Positions 1 to 11,105 of a stretch of 64,000 nucleotides of DNA are shown here, one piece after another; the stretch's first letter is position 1, and the number at the start of each line of letters is the position of its first letter. The notes beneath the pieces were generated by a model. That model did not search any database. It saw only the letters and a program-made list of their open reading frames with translations, and had not been told where the DNA came from. Source of the DNA: Setoptus koraiensis. Its lineage: Eukaryota; Arthropoda. The position numbers and the translations under genes were made by a program. The stretch is taken from the NCBI GenBank assembly GCA_048013815.1, contig CM106586.1, positions 11,594,001 through 11,658,000 on the forward strand, read 5' to 3'.

Positions 1-17
1 ATAAATCAAAGTCTAAA

Positions 18-866
18 ATGAGAGCCTCGGATATGAACGCAAACAGCAACATAGGTAGCGTAAAGGAAGACGGCGCGAGTAAAGGGGCCAGCTCGAAAGC
101 GGCCAGCTCTGCGGCACCGACATCCGAGGGCGGCAGCGTGCCCAAATCAGCATCCAGCCCGAAGGACACCGCATCAGAGGATGGTGGTGCGCCAGCGTCC
201 AGCCCGATGGAGGCCAGCTCTGGTGCGGCGTCGCCGGCCAGCTCCAAACCGGCCAGCTCTAAGCCGGCGTCGGAAGAGACTGACGAAGAACCGGCGAGCC
301 CCGACGAGCCTGCATCGCCCGAATCTAGTGGCAAGGGGTCGAGCGGCTTGGGATCGAGCGCCAAAGGATCGAGCAGCAAGGCATCTAGCTCGGCGCAGAA
401 GAAAAAAGATGGCAAAAAGAAGAGAATTACCCGCTACAGATATCACAAGCGTATCACAGTGCGAACATCGGGCAAGGGCAGCGGAAAATCGGCGGCCATA
501 TTGAAGAAGGTGAACAATCAGGAGGGCCCGGTGACGCCGTCAACAATTGATCAATTAGATCCTGATGTCATAATGGAGAGAGCGGGCATTAAGGGCAAAA
601 AGAACGCCAGGTGGCGTGTTAGAATGCGCCAAACAAAAAGAACAACCAAAAATGGCAAAACTGTCACACAAACCAAGGTGGCCTATCGTGATAGCGATGG
701 CAAAAAACAGGTCAAGCTCACCAACGATCCTACCTGCAAGAAATGCAACAAAAAAATTGAACACTGTAAATGTGACACATTGTCGGGCATAGCGTCGGCC
801 ACAAGCAATATCAAGTCGTCTAGCTCTAAGGGCCCCAAATCGGGCACGTCAGAGGAAAAGGAATGA
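18..866 (+). CDS. basic Ser/Ala-rich disordered protein with C-terminal Cys motif
   Basis: I do not recognise the family. The 282-aa single-exon product begins with about 130 residues of Ser/Ala/Pro/Glu low complexity (repeated KASS/KPASS-like units). A strongly basic Lys/Arg region follows (about 130-230), then a short Cys motif, C-x2-C-x6-C-x-C, near residue 240 (TCKKC ... HCKC), and another Ser-rich tail. The Cys spacing could bind one zinc ion, but this is inferred. The composition suggests a nucleic-acid- or chromatin-associated protein. Only 17 bases precede the ATG, so upstream exons cannot be excluded. An AATAAA-type signal lies about 250 bases downstream (near 1119). It resembles in style the basic proteins at 19047-20363 and 47108-47620. 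Confidence 0.7.
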   Translation: MRASDMNANSNIGSVKEDGASKGASSKAASSAAPTSEGGSVPKSASSPKDTASEDGGAPASSPMEASSGAASPASSKPASSKPASEETDEEPASPDEPASPESSGKGSSGLGSSAKGSSSKASSSAQKKKDGKKKRITRYRYHKRITVRTSGKGSGKSAAILKKVNNQEGPVTPSTIDQLDPDVIMERAGIKGKKNARWRVRMRQTKRTTKNGKTVTQTKVAYRDSDGKKQVKLTNDPTCKKCNKKIEHCKCDTLSGIASATSNIKSSSSKGPKSGTSEEKE

Positions 867-2835
867 GCGTGATCACATCAATCATGTTGCGCATTATTTT
901 GTGAATTACAATGAGTTTAAATATAAGTTATATATAAGTCAATGTTGGGGTGAAATTGAACAAGTGCGTGTGTCATGTTGGCTGGCTATCTGGTAATTTA
1001 AGGGCGACAATGCTACATATTATTATTTAGTTACTTTAGTTGTTAGCTCGACGAACAAACTATGTAAAACAAAAATTACAGTTATTCTCAAGTTTGTTGA
1101 CAAACACTTAAACAATTAAATAAACAAAATCAAATATTATGTAACATCGTCAGCTTGTGTGAGCCTGTGTGTGTGTGATTTGATGCTCCATGATGTTATT
1201 GTTCTTTCTTCTCTATCCATGCCCCAATCCTATCTTTTTCATCCATCCAAAATCTATCTGATTACCAATAAACTCTGGTTCGACTAACTTCACGTTGCAA
1301 TCTCAATGCTGGGTCGTTCAGTAAATAGTCTCTCATTCCAGAAGCGCGATACGGGACGCCTACTGCATGGTACGGCAAGTTAGTGATAATTTTTTGGGTC
1401 AAGTTTCGATGAATTTCGATGAGTTTTGTTTGTTTGAATGGGAAAAAATTTTAAGTGTGATAAATTTGTGTTAATGTGCGTCGAAGCAAATAATTAGACT
1501 GGGTTAGGTATTGAGGATAGTTAGGGTTTAGTTGTGATAGTGTCACTTGAGAGAAAGGCTAGCGATTTGCGCGGATCGTTTGTCGCGCCTAATTGATCTG
1601 AATTGTGATGAAATTGACTGATAATTTGTGCTATTTGTCTATCTATTTATGGACTGTCTCACGATCGGTATCACTATTTCATTAGTATGTAGTCAGAATG
1701 GTCAGCTATTCAAATTCAAGTATCATCTCAGGATATCAGCTGGTGTTTGTATGAATATAATTATATGTGTGTGTGTGTGTTTCTATAGGTGTTTAAGTCT
1801 TTAGGTTTTGATTATTAATTATGCTATTGTCTTAAAAATGTTTGAGTGCGGTGAGTTCAGGTGAGTTCAGTTGATTCAATTGAGTTGTATTGGTGTTGTC
1901 GATGTCGAGCCGATGTAGCCGCCGCAGCTAATGAAGATGCAGCAACAAAGCGGGGGGCGCGATTGAGCTCATCATAATAAGCCGATGATAACTAATAGTA
2001 AGCTGAGTTGTTGTGATCGATATTCATTTTGATGGCTTGCTTGATGTGAATTAATTGCTTGCTAAATATGAATATGTGTGTAATAGTTGTCAATATTTAT
2101 CAATTGCCAGTCGCATTATGATAGCAGTAATAATAATTGATAATGATTACGGTAAACTGTAAATGTGTTTGCTAGTGTCTTGTTAGCGTGCCTTGTTAGC
2201 GGGTTTGGGATATCGACACGTGTATGAGTTTAGATGATTTAAGTCCTCACTCATAAAATGCATATCCGGTAATAATGTGCAATAGCATTTTATGCATATA
2301 GCATGATTCAATGCTGTTGTGGCTTGCCTTCATTTTCATTGAAATGTCCTTTGGCCAAAACCGAGGGCCAGGGACGATCAATTGGCGCTGCCCATCCACT
2401 TGTTGTTCATCATTAGCTACATCGGCTACTCAAGTCAACCATCGTCATCTGAAAAAAAAACCATTTTAACTCCCCGTAGTCGGTTGTTGTCACCATTCAT
2501 TGGTCTTGGTCATCCATTTCATCTATGCTCCAACTACTCTACAAGTACTGCCACTACTGCTGCCACTGCTACCCTTGCCACTGCTACTACTACAACTGTT
2601 ACTTCTTCTATCATTATCATTATGGCATAACTATTGTTGACTAACTGACACTGATCTGAATTATCTAATTAATGTGACCAATCAATCCAATGTATCTAAC
2701 TAACTATTCAATAATTCATAATTTTGTTCGCCTAAATAATTGTTTGTCTATGACGCAATTATATGACGCAATGATATGTGTGGTATGATGATGAAATGAT
2801 GTGTGACGTAATGCGTAGGTGTGTAGTAATCAATC
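867..2835. other. intergenic; 3' UTR, simple repeats, no gene seen
   Basis: The first 270 bases look like the 3' UTR of the preceding gene. The rest has a short TG run (about 1766-1782) and a CTACTG/ACT trinucleotide-rich stretch (about 2536-2620). No convincing coding region is present. The part at about 1915-2350 has a diverged partner at 5195-5525. Confidence 0.6.
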
Positions 2836-3739
2836 TTAATTATAACCAACCCCTAGTGCTGCTGCTCCAAGTGCTCCAGCTGAGGAACTTGCTAGCGCTG
2901 CTCCATTAGCTAGGGCGGCTCCAGATGCGGCTGCTCCTGTAGCTAAAGCTCTGTTTGCTAGCATACCTGCTCCGTAACCGATTGGACCGGCAAAACCACC
3001 ACCGTATGGGTATGGTCCGTATGGGTATCCGTAACCGCCATAACCTGGTCCGTATGGGTAGCCTCCGTATGGGTAGCCGCCGAAACCTGGTGCACCTGCG
3101 CCTAGGGCACCACCAACTGCTGATCGGGTTGCCGAATTGGCAGCTATGTTTGCGCCTAGGGCGGCAATACCTGAGCCACCGGTACCTCCGGCCATGATTG
3201 CTTCACCAGTAGATTGAGCTGCGGCAACGTTTGAGGCGGCGGCATGTCCGGCGGCACGACCCTCGTTGACGGCTGCTGCTACGGGTAAACCGGCAACACG
3301 ATCGGCAACGGCCTCGTTTGCTCGTGATTCAGCTGCAATGGCGTGACCAGTCGCTCTTGATGCATCGACTTGGGCACCAATTGCGGGTATGGCTGAACCT
3401 AGACCTAGAAACAACATCAAATTAATTAAGACATCCGATTAATTAACTAACTGTTCACTGAACTGTTTCGCCTCTCTTCCTCTCTCTCTCTCCCTCCCTC
3501 CCTCTTCCTTTCTCTCTCTCTCTCTCTCCATTTTTGTGCTCAATAACTTGATGATCTACACTGAATCTAGCTAATGAATGACTCTAAAATAGCTTACCGT
3601 AACCTCCATATCCACCAGCGAGTCCACCGGCAAGTCCACCGGCAAGTCCAGCGCCGAGTCCGTAACCTCCGAATGTGGCTGAGACTGAGCTCAATGTGAC
3701 CATCACTAGGGCTAATGCTAAAGCTGCTGTGTGTGCCAT
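2836..3739 (-). CDS. secreted Gly/Ala/Tyr-rich cuticle-type structural protein
   Basis: Two exons, 3739-3598 and 3404-2836, joined across a 193-base GT-AG intron (donor GTAAGC, acceptor after a TTTCT tract). Exon 1 encodes an N-terminal signal peptide (MAHTAALALALVMVTLSSVSA) and the start of a GG(Y/L) repeat region. Exon 2 continues in phase with an Ala/Val/Arg/Glu-rich middle, a GYPYG-repeat segment and an Ala/Gly-rich hydrophobic C-terminus. Secretion, low complexity and PYG/GYG repeats are typical of arthropod cuticle or silk-like structural proteins. The middle segment, full of AxAAxxxANEA-like words, is not a Rebers-Riddiford domain, so the exact family is unknown. A reading frame confined to exon 2 would miss the signal peptide. 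A CT-rich microsatellite lies within the intron. Confidence 0.8.
3474..3528. repeat. CT-rich microsatellite inside the cuticle-gene intron
   Basis: A run of CTCTCT with CCCTCC interruptions. On the transcribed strand it is purine-rich and sits mid-intron, downstream of the donor. Confidence 0.8.
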
Positions 3740-6700
3740 TTTTATTTGATTGTTGTATTACTGAAATCGATCTAAATTGATTGAAAAAAATAAATTATCT
3801 AAAATATAATGAGGTGGTGAATGTATGAGATGAAACAATAATATGATCAATTAGCTATCTGTCCTCGAAGGTTATCTAAAACATAAGTCTATTGTTAACT
3901 TGTCTAAACTTGACCAATATAATTGCTGAGTTTAAATTGAAAACCTTAAATTTTTCTCAATTAGTTGATTTATCGGTTAATCATAATTTAAAATTGTTCA
4001 ATTAATAATAGATTACTAACCAATTTGTTTAGTTCAGATTGACTTGTTCACTCAACTGATGTTTGCTGGCTAATGACTAAGCAACTGTTCTAAGAGTCGT
4101 ACTTATGGACCGCCTGGAGTGGATTAATTTTTTATATCTAACTACCTAAATATATATATTCGCGGGAGGTTCACAAAATCAACTATACTGTGAGATAGGA
4201 TATTCGTTAAGCTAGTCTATGAGCCAAAAGTAATGATAATTAAGACTCAACATAAGCTACTCATATAGGATATTATATCCACTTATCTACACCTCTTTTC
4301 TTTTTTTTGTGAGTCGATTAGTTGAGACTCTTCTAACACATAATAGCCCTCAGTCTAACATAAACATGCATCGTCAATTAATTTTGATCTGAGAAAATTG
4401 AACATTGATTTGTTAATTTGTTTACCTGTGTCGTAGTTATCTAGCATTATCTATCTGGTCTGGTGATGATTTAATCTTCTACAATGGTTAGGTATTACTC
4501 GTTTTCTACTTTGACCTTTTTTTCCAATTAGCAAAGATACTGAGTAGAATGCGATTATTAACTCATGTAACTATTTAGATTAAAATTATGTAAAGATACA
4601 CTGCTAGGAGACTAGACTGAAAATTTACAAGACATGTTGATAAAAAATAAACATTGAAAGGGTATATTTGAAAGTCTGGCCAATCTCCCAACCAATTATA
4701 TCATATACTTATACAGAAAATCTTTTGAAGTTCCAATCTAATCTCGTAGCAGTATATCTTTGTAAACTTTCCACCTAACTTCTGAATTTGTGGCCTTAAT
4801 GATCCGGATCAAATTTCGTCTCGTTAACAAAACGAAAATTGCTAATAGAATCGCACAAATAGCAGTAGATGCATGCTCTACCAGTCAGACTATGGCTAGT
4901 ATTCTCGCTAAATTGAAAAAAACGATTGAAGTAGAAACTAATCAATATCCAACCGCCAGCAAAGGTTAAATTTTCATCATCATCATCAGACGCACTAGAC
5001 TACCTCAAATGAATAAGACACACAAACAGATATTTAAGGTAAACAAATTAACAAATCAACACTTTTTTAGATTGAATTAAATTTACGACTCATGTTCATA
5101 GCAGATTGTTGGCCATTATATGTCAGAAAAGACTCAACCGAAAGACTCATGATGAAAGAAAAGAGGTGTGAATTAGTCAGATTGAGACAGTATATTAGTA
5201 TTGGCAGTTAATGAAGATGCAACAGGAATGTAGTGACGCGATTAAGCTGGACATAATAAGATAAGATAATCATTCTAATTGATAGAGTTAATTTTCCGAT
5301 TGTTAGTCAATTCTCATTGATTTCTCTTGGGGGCTTGCGACATGAATAGTAACTGTGTGATGGTTTTTTGATGTCTCAATTGTCGAACACGGGCTGCCTG
5401 ATGATTGATGCTGATATAATGTCATAATGTCAATGTATATATTTTCTAATGAGTTTAGGTCGCCCAGTCTCTTGATATCAAAGTCGGCACCAAGAAACTT
5501 GTAGTGTCCTTTCTAGGTAAAAAAAACTAAATGGGACTAAACTTCGGCTCATCCTACCGGTAGAAATGATGCCAGTGTTCAGGGTGGCCTCATTTTTTTT
5601 ATGAATCCCGAGTAGTACACCAGCAGACTTTTATTTTCTTCTATTTATTGACACTTTTCATAAGTTGAAAAAGCTTTCAACTTGCATAGCAAACTCTACC
5701 ATATCATTAGTGAGAGTTGTTGGCCGGTATATGTAATGAAAAAAGAGCAATCTGTTTTCACCATATCTAGCGGTGCACCAATTACTGCAGGAAATATTGA
5801 TAGCGGTGATGGCCAACCTTATCGCAAGTTGAATCGACCTGATATTTATGAGACCTGTGCGTTTTTGCGCTAGCTATTGCTGGGGGATAGAGTAAGTAGG
5901 TAGGACTACTCTAGTACGCGTAAAGCGCTCGTCTGATGGCAATTTTACACATATTCCTTTCATCTTGCCTTATATCTATCAGATCGCAACTTGCGAGTAA
6001 CCCATCCGCCAAAGATAAATCGTTGATTAAAATTGGATGATTAATTCAAGTTGGGTTTGCAAAAAAACAATGTTAACAAAAGAAATCTTCCTTCGGTTGT
6101 CACATCAGCTATGGATCACCATCGTCTAATATTCTAAATTCACCTCTTTATTTATCAAAAGAGAGATATTTTAGATTGAGCTCACAATTGTTAGTAGCAC
6201 AGTTAATCGTCAGGCAGAATATGTTCGGAGGTTTAATTTTTTAGCGACTATTAACTCGGCGTAGCACCAATAATTTTTGTAAAAAAATACCGCTAGATCA
6301 CCCCTTGTTTACACTGCCTATTGTTTGGTTTCATCTGGTGCTCTCCAGTGTGCAAGTAGCTCTTTAAAGAGCCATTTAAACAAGTTGATGATCCATTGAT
6401 AAGCAACTTGTCTGTGATTCGCAACTTGATCCAATCTAGCACAAAATGTATATGCAAAATAAATCATCCAACCGATAAAGTAAATGGCATGGGGCTCTAT
6501 CTTCTATTCTGCGGGTTGTATCGTGCTCAGTTAGCCTCATTATTCACCTGTTGAGGGCTGTTTGCAATATGTTGAAGTTCCGTCTACTGATATAGAGGAG
6601 AAGAGAAGATTTTTGATTCACGCGGCCCGATGAGTTCTGACTGATACAAACTTGGCATCCAGTGTCTTGATAATAAGATTGTGGGACGTGCTGAATTTCT

Positions 6701-7276
6701 TCGCTGCTCTCCAGAATGACCAGTCATCCAGATCGGTGAACATTTCCTAGAGCTTATTGAGGATTCGGAGTCAAAATCGTGGCCACCCTGCCGCTGCCTG
6801 GCTTTCTCTTAAAGTTGCCGGTGTCCTCATACCTTTTCACTATTTTTTAATGGTTAAGGGCCGCATACCCTCTCGTTCGAAGTGGAAGACAGTTTGTAGG
6901 TCCCGTTCTGCGCGCTCAATATAGAAGTTGACCACTCGCTCTTTCACTGTCTCTTCTTTTAAGGAGACAGTGAGATAGGACATTTTTATCACATGAATTT
7001 TCACTCTAATTAAAAAATATATCACATCAATTTATAAATCATCTCCACACGTGTTTGAAAATGTGTCGCATGGCCATATACGCGCAATCATATGTGCAGC
7101 ACACACAAAAGAAACGAAAGCGAATCATTTCAACTTACCACACCTTAGTGGATTGAAGCAAAATAGAGCGTGGTACGTGTTCGCTGTCGCCATTTTGGAA
7201 TATTCGTAACTTTCTTGTTTCTTAGGTTACATGTCGATGATCCATCACTTTTTCGTCGGAAACATACTCAGCCGAC
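3740..7276. other. long intergenic stretch with no supported gene
   Basis: AT-rich DNA holding only short open frames. The longest with plausible composition is a 55-codon frame from 4799, with no supporting signal. The segment 5195-5525 resembles 1915-2350 (see findings). I see no RNA gene. Confidence 0.5.
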
Positions 7277-7651
7277 ATGCTAATGTCCGACTATGCAAAA
7301 TTAGAAGATTCTCATTCTGATGAGTCATATTTTAAGATTTGGAATAGAATTTCCCGCGAACGAGCAATGTTATCCGGTGAAAACTTGTTTTTTCACTTGA
7401 AAGAGAAATTGAGATCAATTCGAAAACATGATTCAAATGGTCCTTTGAAGCTGAATATCAATAAATGCAACACTTGAGCTCTGCTACGATGCAACAGATG
7501 TAGGTTGGTGCCACTGGAAGGCTTGGTTTCTTTTCAAAATCCATTCAGAATGAGCGACACTCAGTGTGGACCATGCTTTAGTTCTGCTAAGAGGGTTAAA
7601 ACTTTTTTCCGATTCTGGGCCTCACTTTTGACAACCATCCTAGAGCATTAG
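7277..7651 (+). pseudogene. possible decayed coding fragment with two CxxC pairs
   Basis: An open frame from ATG 7277 to 7477 has coding-like composition (acidic start, then WNRISRERAML and FFHLKEKLRSIR). The same frame reopens directly after its stop and continues to 7651 with two CxxC pairs about 28 residues apart (CNRC ... CGPC), as in a zinc ribbon. Either this is a degenerate gene or transposon remnant, or the resemblance is chance. I do not recognise the family. Confidence 0.25.
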
Positions 7652-8245
7652 CTGGTTTGAACCATCTGAAACAGTATTTTTAGTTTAGATACAAGCTTGC
7701 TGAAAAAGCGAAAAATGCAGAAGAAGAGGGAAATTTGCCGCATTTATCCGAATATCAACTGATATAGGTATAGAGTGCGTTCCAGATTTTCTCGTACAAT
7801 TGTTCAAATCGCCGAGAATTCCAAACTAGAATAATAATTTAAAAAAAAAGGATAATGATAAAAAGATTTATCTACTGTACGAGCTGATGCGGATCCTTTT
7901 TGGTCATTCAGAGACGCGGATTTCAAATAAAGAAAATTGACAAATCGATTTTTTTTTCTCATCTTCCGGGGGTAAGAGCCATTCAATCAATATTGAAAAT
8001 AATAAATATAACTTCCACCACTGGAGCCGCCATGAAATCAATGGTGTAAATGCGCTATCAAAGGCCTAAGTTGTTCATACCACGCGCTGATAACTAGCAC
8101 TGGTCAATTCATAAAATCTCCGTCTTTAATCTTTATTAGGCTTGAGTCTATTTACATGGGTGAGAAACACATAATGACGAATATACCTGTACAATTCTGA
8201 ACCGATTTCTAGTCACTAGAGCCAGTTTTCTCAACAAACTGATGG
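7652..8245. other. intergenic, nothing recognised
   Basis: AT-rich sequence upstream of the stop of the polycystin-like gene. It probably includes that gene's 3' UTR. No coding or RNA gene is supported. Confidence 0.5.
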
Positions 8246-10054
8246 CTAACCATCGTTTACAGTTTGTTTTTTAGTTTTTCTGTTGGGGATTGCATGACTG
8301 ACACTTTTACTGTTGCTGATGTCGGTGATATCTTTTGAATTTGCGCTAGCTGTTGCCGAGGAACTGCTTGTGTCGCTAGCTCCTGATGCGACACTTGCTT
8401 GTAGTTCTTGGCTAGTTGAACCAGAGCTCAAAGTACCACCAGACCCAGGCATCGGTTTCTTGGCACCCGAATTCAAAATGGCTGAAGTTGGTGATTTTGA
8501 GTCGGTTTTATTTCTTAAATTTCGTGGTAATTTATTCGTTGTGGTGCCCAATTCTGAGGCCGCACTACTTTTGACGACTTGTGATTGCATTGTCTCTTGA
8601 GCATATCTTATAATGTCAGCGGGGGTATCAAAGCCGAACGATTTTACGCTAGAACGGGGGCCGAAACTTTGATGGTGCAATCTTGAGCCTCGTATCTGGC
8701 TGCTCATGGAAGAGAGGCCATCGCTTGATTGAAATTGATGGATAAGTTTTCCACTAGATTTTGTGTTTGACACTTGAGGGCTAATTAGATCACTGGGTCG
8801 CATGCCCACTTTTACTGTTTCAATCTTTCTACACCGTAGTCCAAGCAGTACCAATATCTCGCCCAAACGAATTAATCGCAACACATTCCACGAGCCAAAC
8901 ACCAAAATCGTTGTGTCTGCCAAAACAATGGACCATATAAGAGAATCTTTCCAATCGGTAAGACGACTAGTGTAATATAAACTGAAACAAGCCAAAATCG
9001 TCACCGCAATTAAAAGGATGTTATTGAGACAAGGCTGACTGAATATGGTCCATTGTTCCAATTGTTTATCATTATAATAATCTGCTCTAGCTTTGCTCCA
9101 TTTGATTTTAAATTGAATTAACCAAATGAGTGCACAAAAGAGTGATGCTGAACCCAATGAGCTCACTAGAATAGTTATTAAATCATCGACGAGTCCACAA
9201 GATACGGGCATCAACGATATGGAGAGCATTATATAAGTGACTACAGTTAACAAAATCAAATGATATTCTTCAACGCTCCATGAAGGCAATGGAACGTCGT
9301 CGATGGGGTAGTTGATAGCATGGGAATGTTTCATTTTACTGTCCGAACTGCCGGAGGTATTCTCTATTAAATTGTACACTTTTTGCAAAGAACCAATATA
9401 TTGATCTAGAATAAAAAGCTGCTCCTTGCCAGTGGATAAATCTTTAACAGAGAAATCATAAGCGTATACCCATGCCCTTACGGGACCACAATGTCGCGCA
9501 ATCAACGCAGTTACTGTGGGCATCTCAACCAATCTGTAAGCTATCATACTTAATTCGACTTTCAAGCTATTATCTAGTAGAGTCCTAGTTGATAAACGTG
9601 TAACAGGTACTATTTCGTGCTTATTGGCACCAATGATAGTCAAATCAATATCATGCTTGTCGGGATTGAATAGGGGCGATGGCAGGCCAATGCGAAGTAT
9701 AAGCTCATAATGAAATTGCACTGTCCTAGGGGAACACATAACAAAAACTCTGGGCAACATATATTTAATTGGATTTTTTTTTCGGCATCGTGACACTGTC
9801 ATGGATATACCTAACACTACCCAGATAAGTAGCATCACAAACAAAGGAAGAGGTGGGATGATCTCTATGGGTGTGATGTCACCATCAGGCACAGCAGCAT
9901 CACCGTTGCTAAGGGTGCTTGAGGAACTTTCATCAATTGGGGGCTTAGTGTAATTATCAATTGGATCCTGGTTGAAAATTTGCGCAGCAATAGTGGGGAT
10001 GATCATTTGCTTTGCCGATATGCTTCCGAAATCATTCGCATTGAGGCGCACCAT
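8246..10054 (-). CDS. polycystin-1-like TM-PLAT multipass membrane protein
   Basis: A 602-aa single-exon product. Residues 1-68 are hydrophilic. TM1 is about 69-87, a PLAT/LH2-like domain about 110-224, and four or five further hydrophobic helices follow (about 264-283, 289-315, 343-361, 370-407). A long Ser/Lys-rich disordered tail runs to the end. The PLAT assignment rests on the FHYELILRIG strand at its start and the closing WVYAYDFSVKDLSTGKE.LFILD pattern, which matches the W-x-L-x-x-V-x-V-x-D-L-x-T-G signature of polycystin-1 PLAT domains. PLAT placed directly between TM1 and TM2 is the polycystin-1 arrangement, but the large ectodomain (REJ/GAIN) and about half of the usual 11 TMs are absent. 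An in-frame stop lies just before the ATG. On the same strand a good donor (CAG/GTATGT) near 10221 could mark a non-coding 5' exon. The gene is divergent from the gene at 10374. Confidence 0.6.
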   Translation of the reverse strand: MVRLNANDFGSISAKQMIIPTIAAQIFNQDPIDNYTKPPIDESSSSTLSNGDAAVPDGDITPIEIIPPLPLFVMLLIWVVLGISMTVSRCRKKNPIKYMLPRVFVMCSPRTVQFHYELILRIGLPSPLFNPDKHDIDLTIIGANKHEIVPVTRLSTRTLLDNSLKVELSMIAYRLVEMPTVTALIARHCGPVRAWVYAYDFSVKDLSTGKEQLFILDQYIGSLQKVYNLIENTSGSSDSKMKHSHAINYPIDDVPLPSWSVEEYHLILLTVVTYIMLSISLMPVSCGLVDDLITILVSSLGSASLFCALIWLIQFKIKWSKARADYYNDKQLEQWTIFSQPCLNNILLIAVTILACFSLYYTSRLTDWKDSLIWSIVLADTTILVFGSWNVLRLIRLGEILVLLGLRCRKIETVKVGMRPSDLISPQVSNTKSSGKLIHQFQSSDGLSSMSSQIRGSRLHHQSFGPRSSVKSFGFDTPADIIRYAQETMQSQVVKSSAASELGTTTNKLPRNLRNKTDSKSPTSAILNSGAKKPMPGSGGTLSSGSTSQELQASVASGASDTSSSSATASANSKDITDISNSKSVSHAIPNRKTKKQTVNDG

Positions 10055-10373
10055 GGGCGATTACAGTATTGAGTTTCTTCTTGCTGAATTGTCAAGTTTT
10101 GTCGATATTGGTGGTGGTAGATACCGACTGCCATCTATGTTGACTCGATCGTCCAAAAAAAGTCATTTTTATTCTACATCTTACAAGAAAACGACAGGAA
10201 TTTTAGATAATTTCCACATACCTGTGCAATTACGATTCAATCAGATTAGTTTCAATGAGCGCGTGATTCCAAAATCGTCGCTTGTCCGTTAATTTTCATC
10301 CCGGTCATAAACAGTTGATAGCAGAAATACTTTTGCTTTTCATATTATTGAACCTGCATTGAGCAGAATAGTA

Positions 10374-11036
10374 ATGCCCAATCGTAGACCCTCTACAAAG
10401 CATATTGATTTGGAAATTGTAGTGTTCGGTCCAACTGAGAAAGCTGCCGAAAATATTGATAATTCGGAGACTGAGGACTCAAAGGAAATGGTATTTCCAG
10501 CGAAGGCTAGGTCCACTTTATACGATCTAAAGCCTATGAAAGCAGAGGATGTGAACAGTTTGCTCAAAAGTCTTAATTACACTTTAGAGGATTTCGATCC
10601 TTATCCAAGAAGGAGTAATCAAACTGCAGTGAAATCTATTAGCCCACAATTGGTCATCCCTGTGGCCACTAATGATGGCCAAAGAGATGACGAAACTAGT
10701 AACAGTGCCACTAGTACGGTGCCAGCAAGCCAACAAAGTGAAAATAGACCTAGCACAACAATGAACAGCAATCCAATAAACCCTTCCAAATCCATTGATT
10801 CTTTTGATCAATCGCGTAAAAACTCAAGAGACGGCTCGGCGACAAACAATGATTCATCGAATAGTCATCAGAGAAGCACAAAATCATCGCAGTCTCTTAT
10901 CATGGACAGCCTTGGCAAGAGCTTGGCCAAACTGTCGATCGGATCGAGAGATTTACCAAATCTTAGACTCAGAGCTTACAAAGGAAAAACAACTGATGAT
11001 AATGAGGTCATCACTGATAAGGTAACGCGCAAATAA
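10374..11036 (+). CDS. hydrophilic disordered protein, family unknown
   Basis: A 220-aa single-exon frame. I place the start at ATG 10374; the in-frame TTG at 10359 is not a plausible start. The first 80 residues are mixed (IDLEIVVFGPTEKAAENI, VNSLLKSLNYTLEDFDPYP). The remainder is Ser/Asn/Thr/Gln-rich and disordered, with a small amphipathic stretch near the end (MDSLGKSLAKLSIGS). There is no signal peptide or TM segment, so it is probably cytosolic or nuclear. It is divergent from the polycystin-like gene (start-to-start about 320 bases) and may share its promoter. It ends 70 bases before the convergent SMP gene. Confidence 0.6.
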   Translation: MPNRRPSTKHIDLEIVVFGPTEKAAENIDNSETEDSKEMVFPAKARSTLYDLKPMKAEDVNSLLKSLNYTLEDFDPYPRRSNQTAVKSISPQLVIPVATNDGQRDDETSNSATSTVPASQQSENRPSTTMNSNPINPSKSIDSFDQSRKNSRDGSATNNDSSNSHQRSTKSSQSLIMDSLGKSLAKLSIGSRDLPNLRLRAYKGKTTDDNEVITDKVTRK

Positions 11037-11105
11037 TAAAGAAAAAAAAACGAAAAAACTACTTTTTTATTGTAATTTTTTCGAGATAACGAAAAATTCA
11101 GAATG

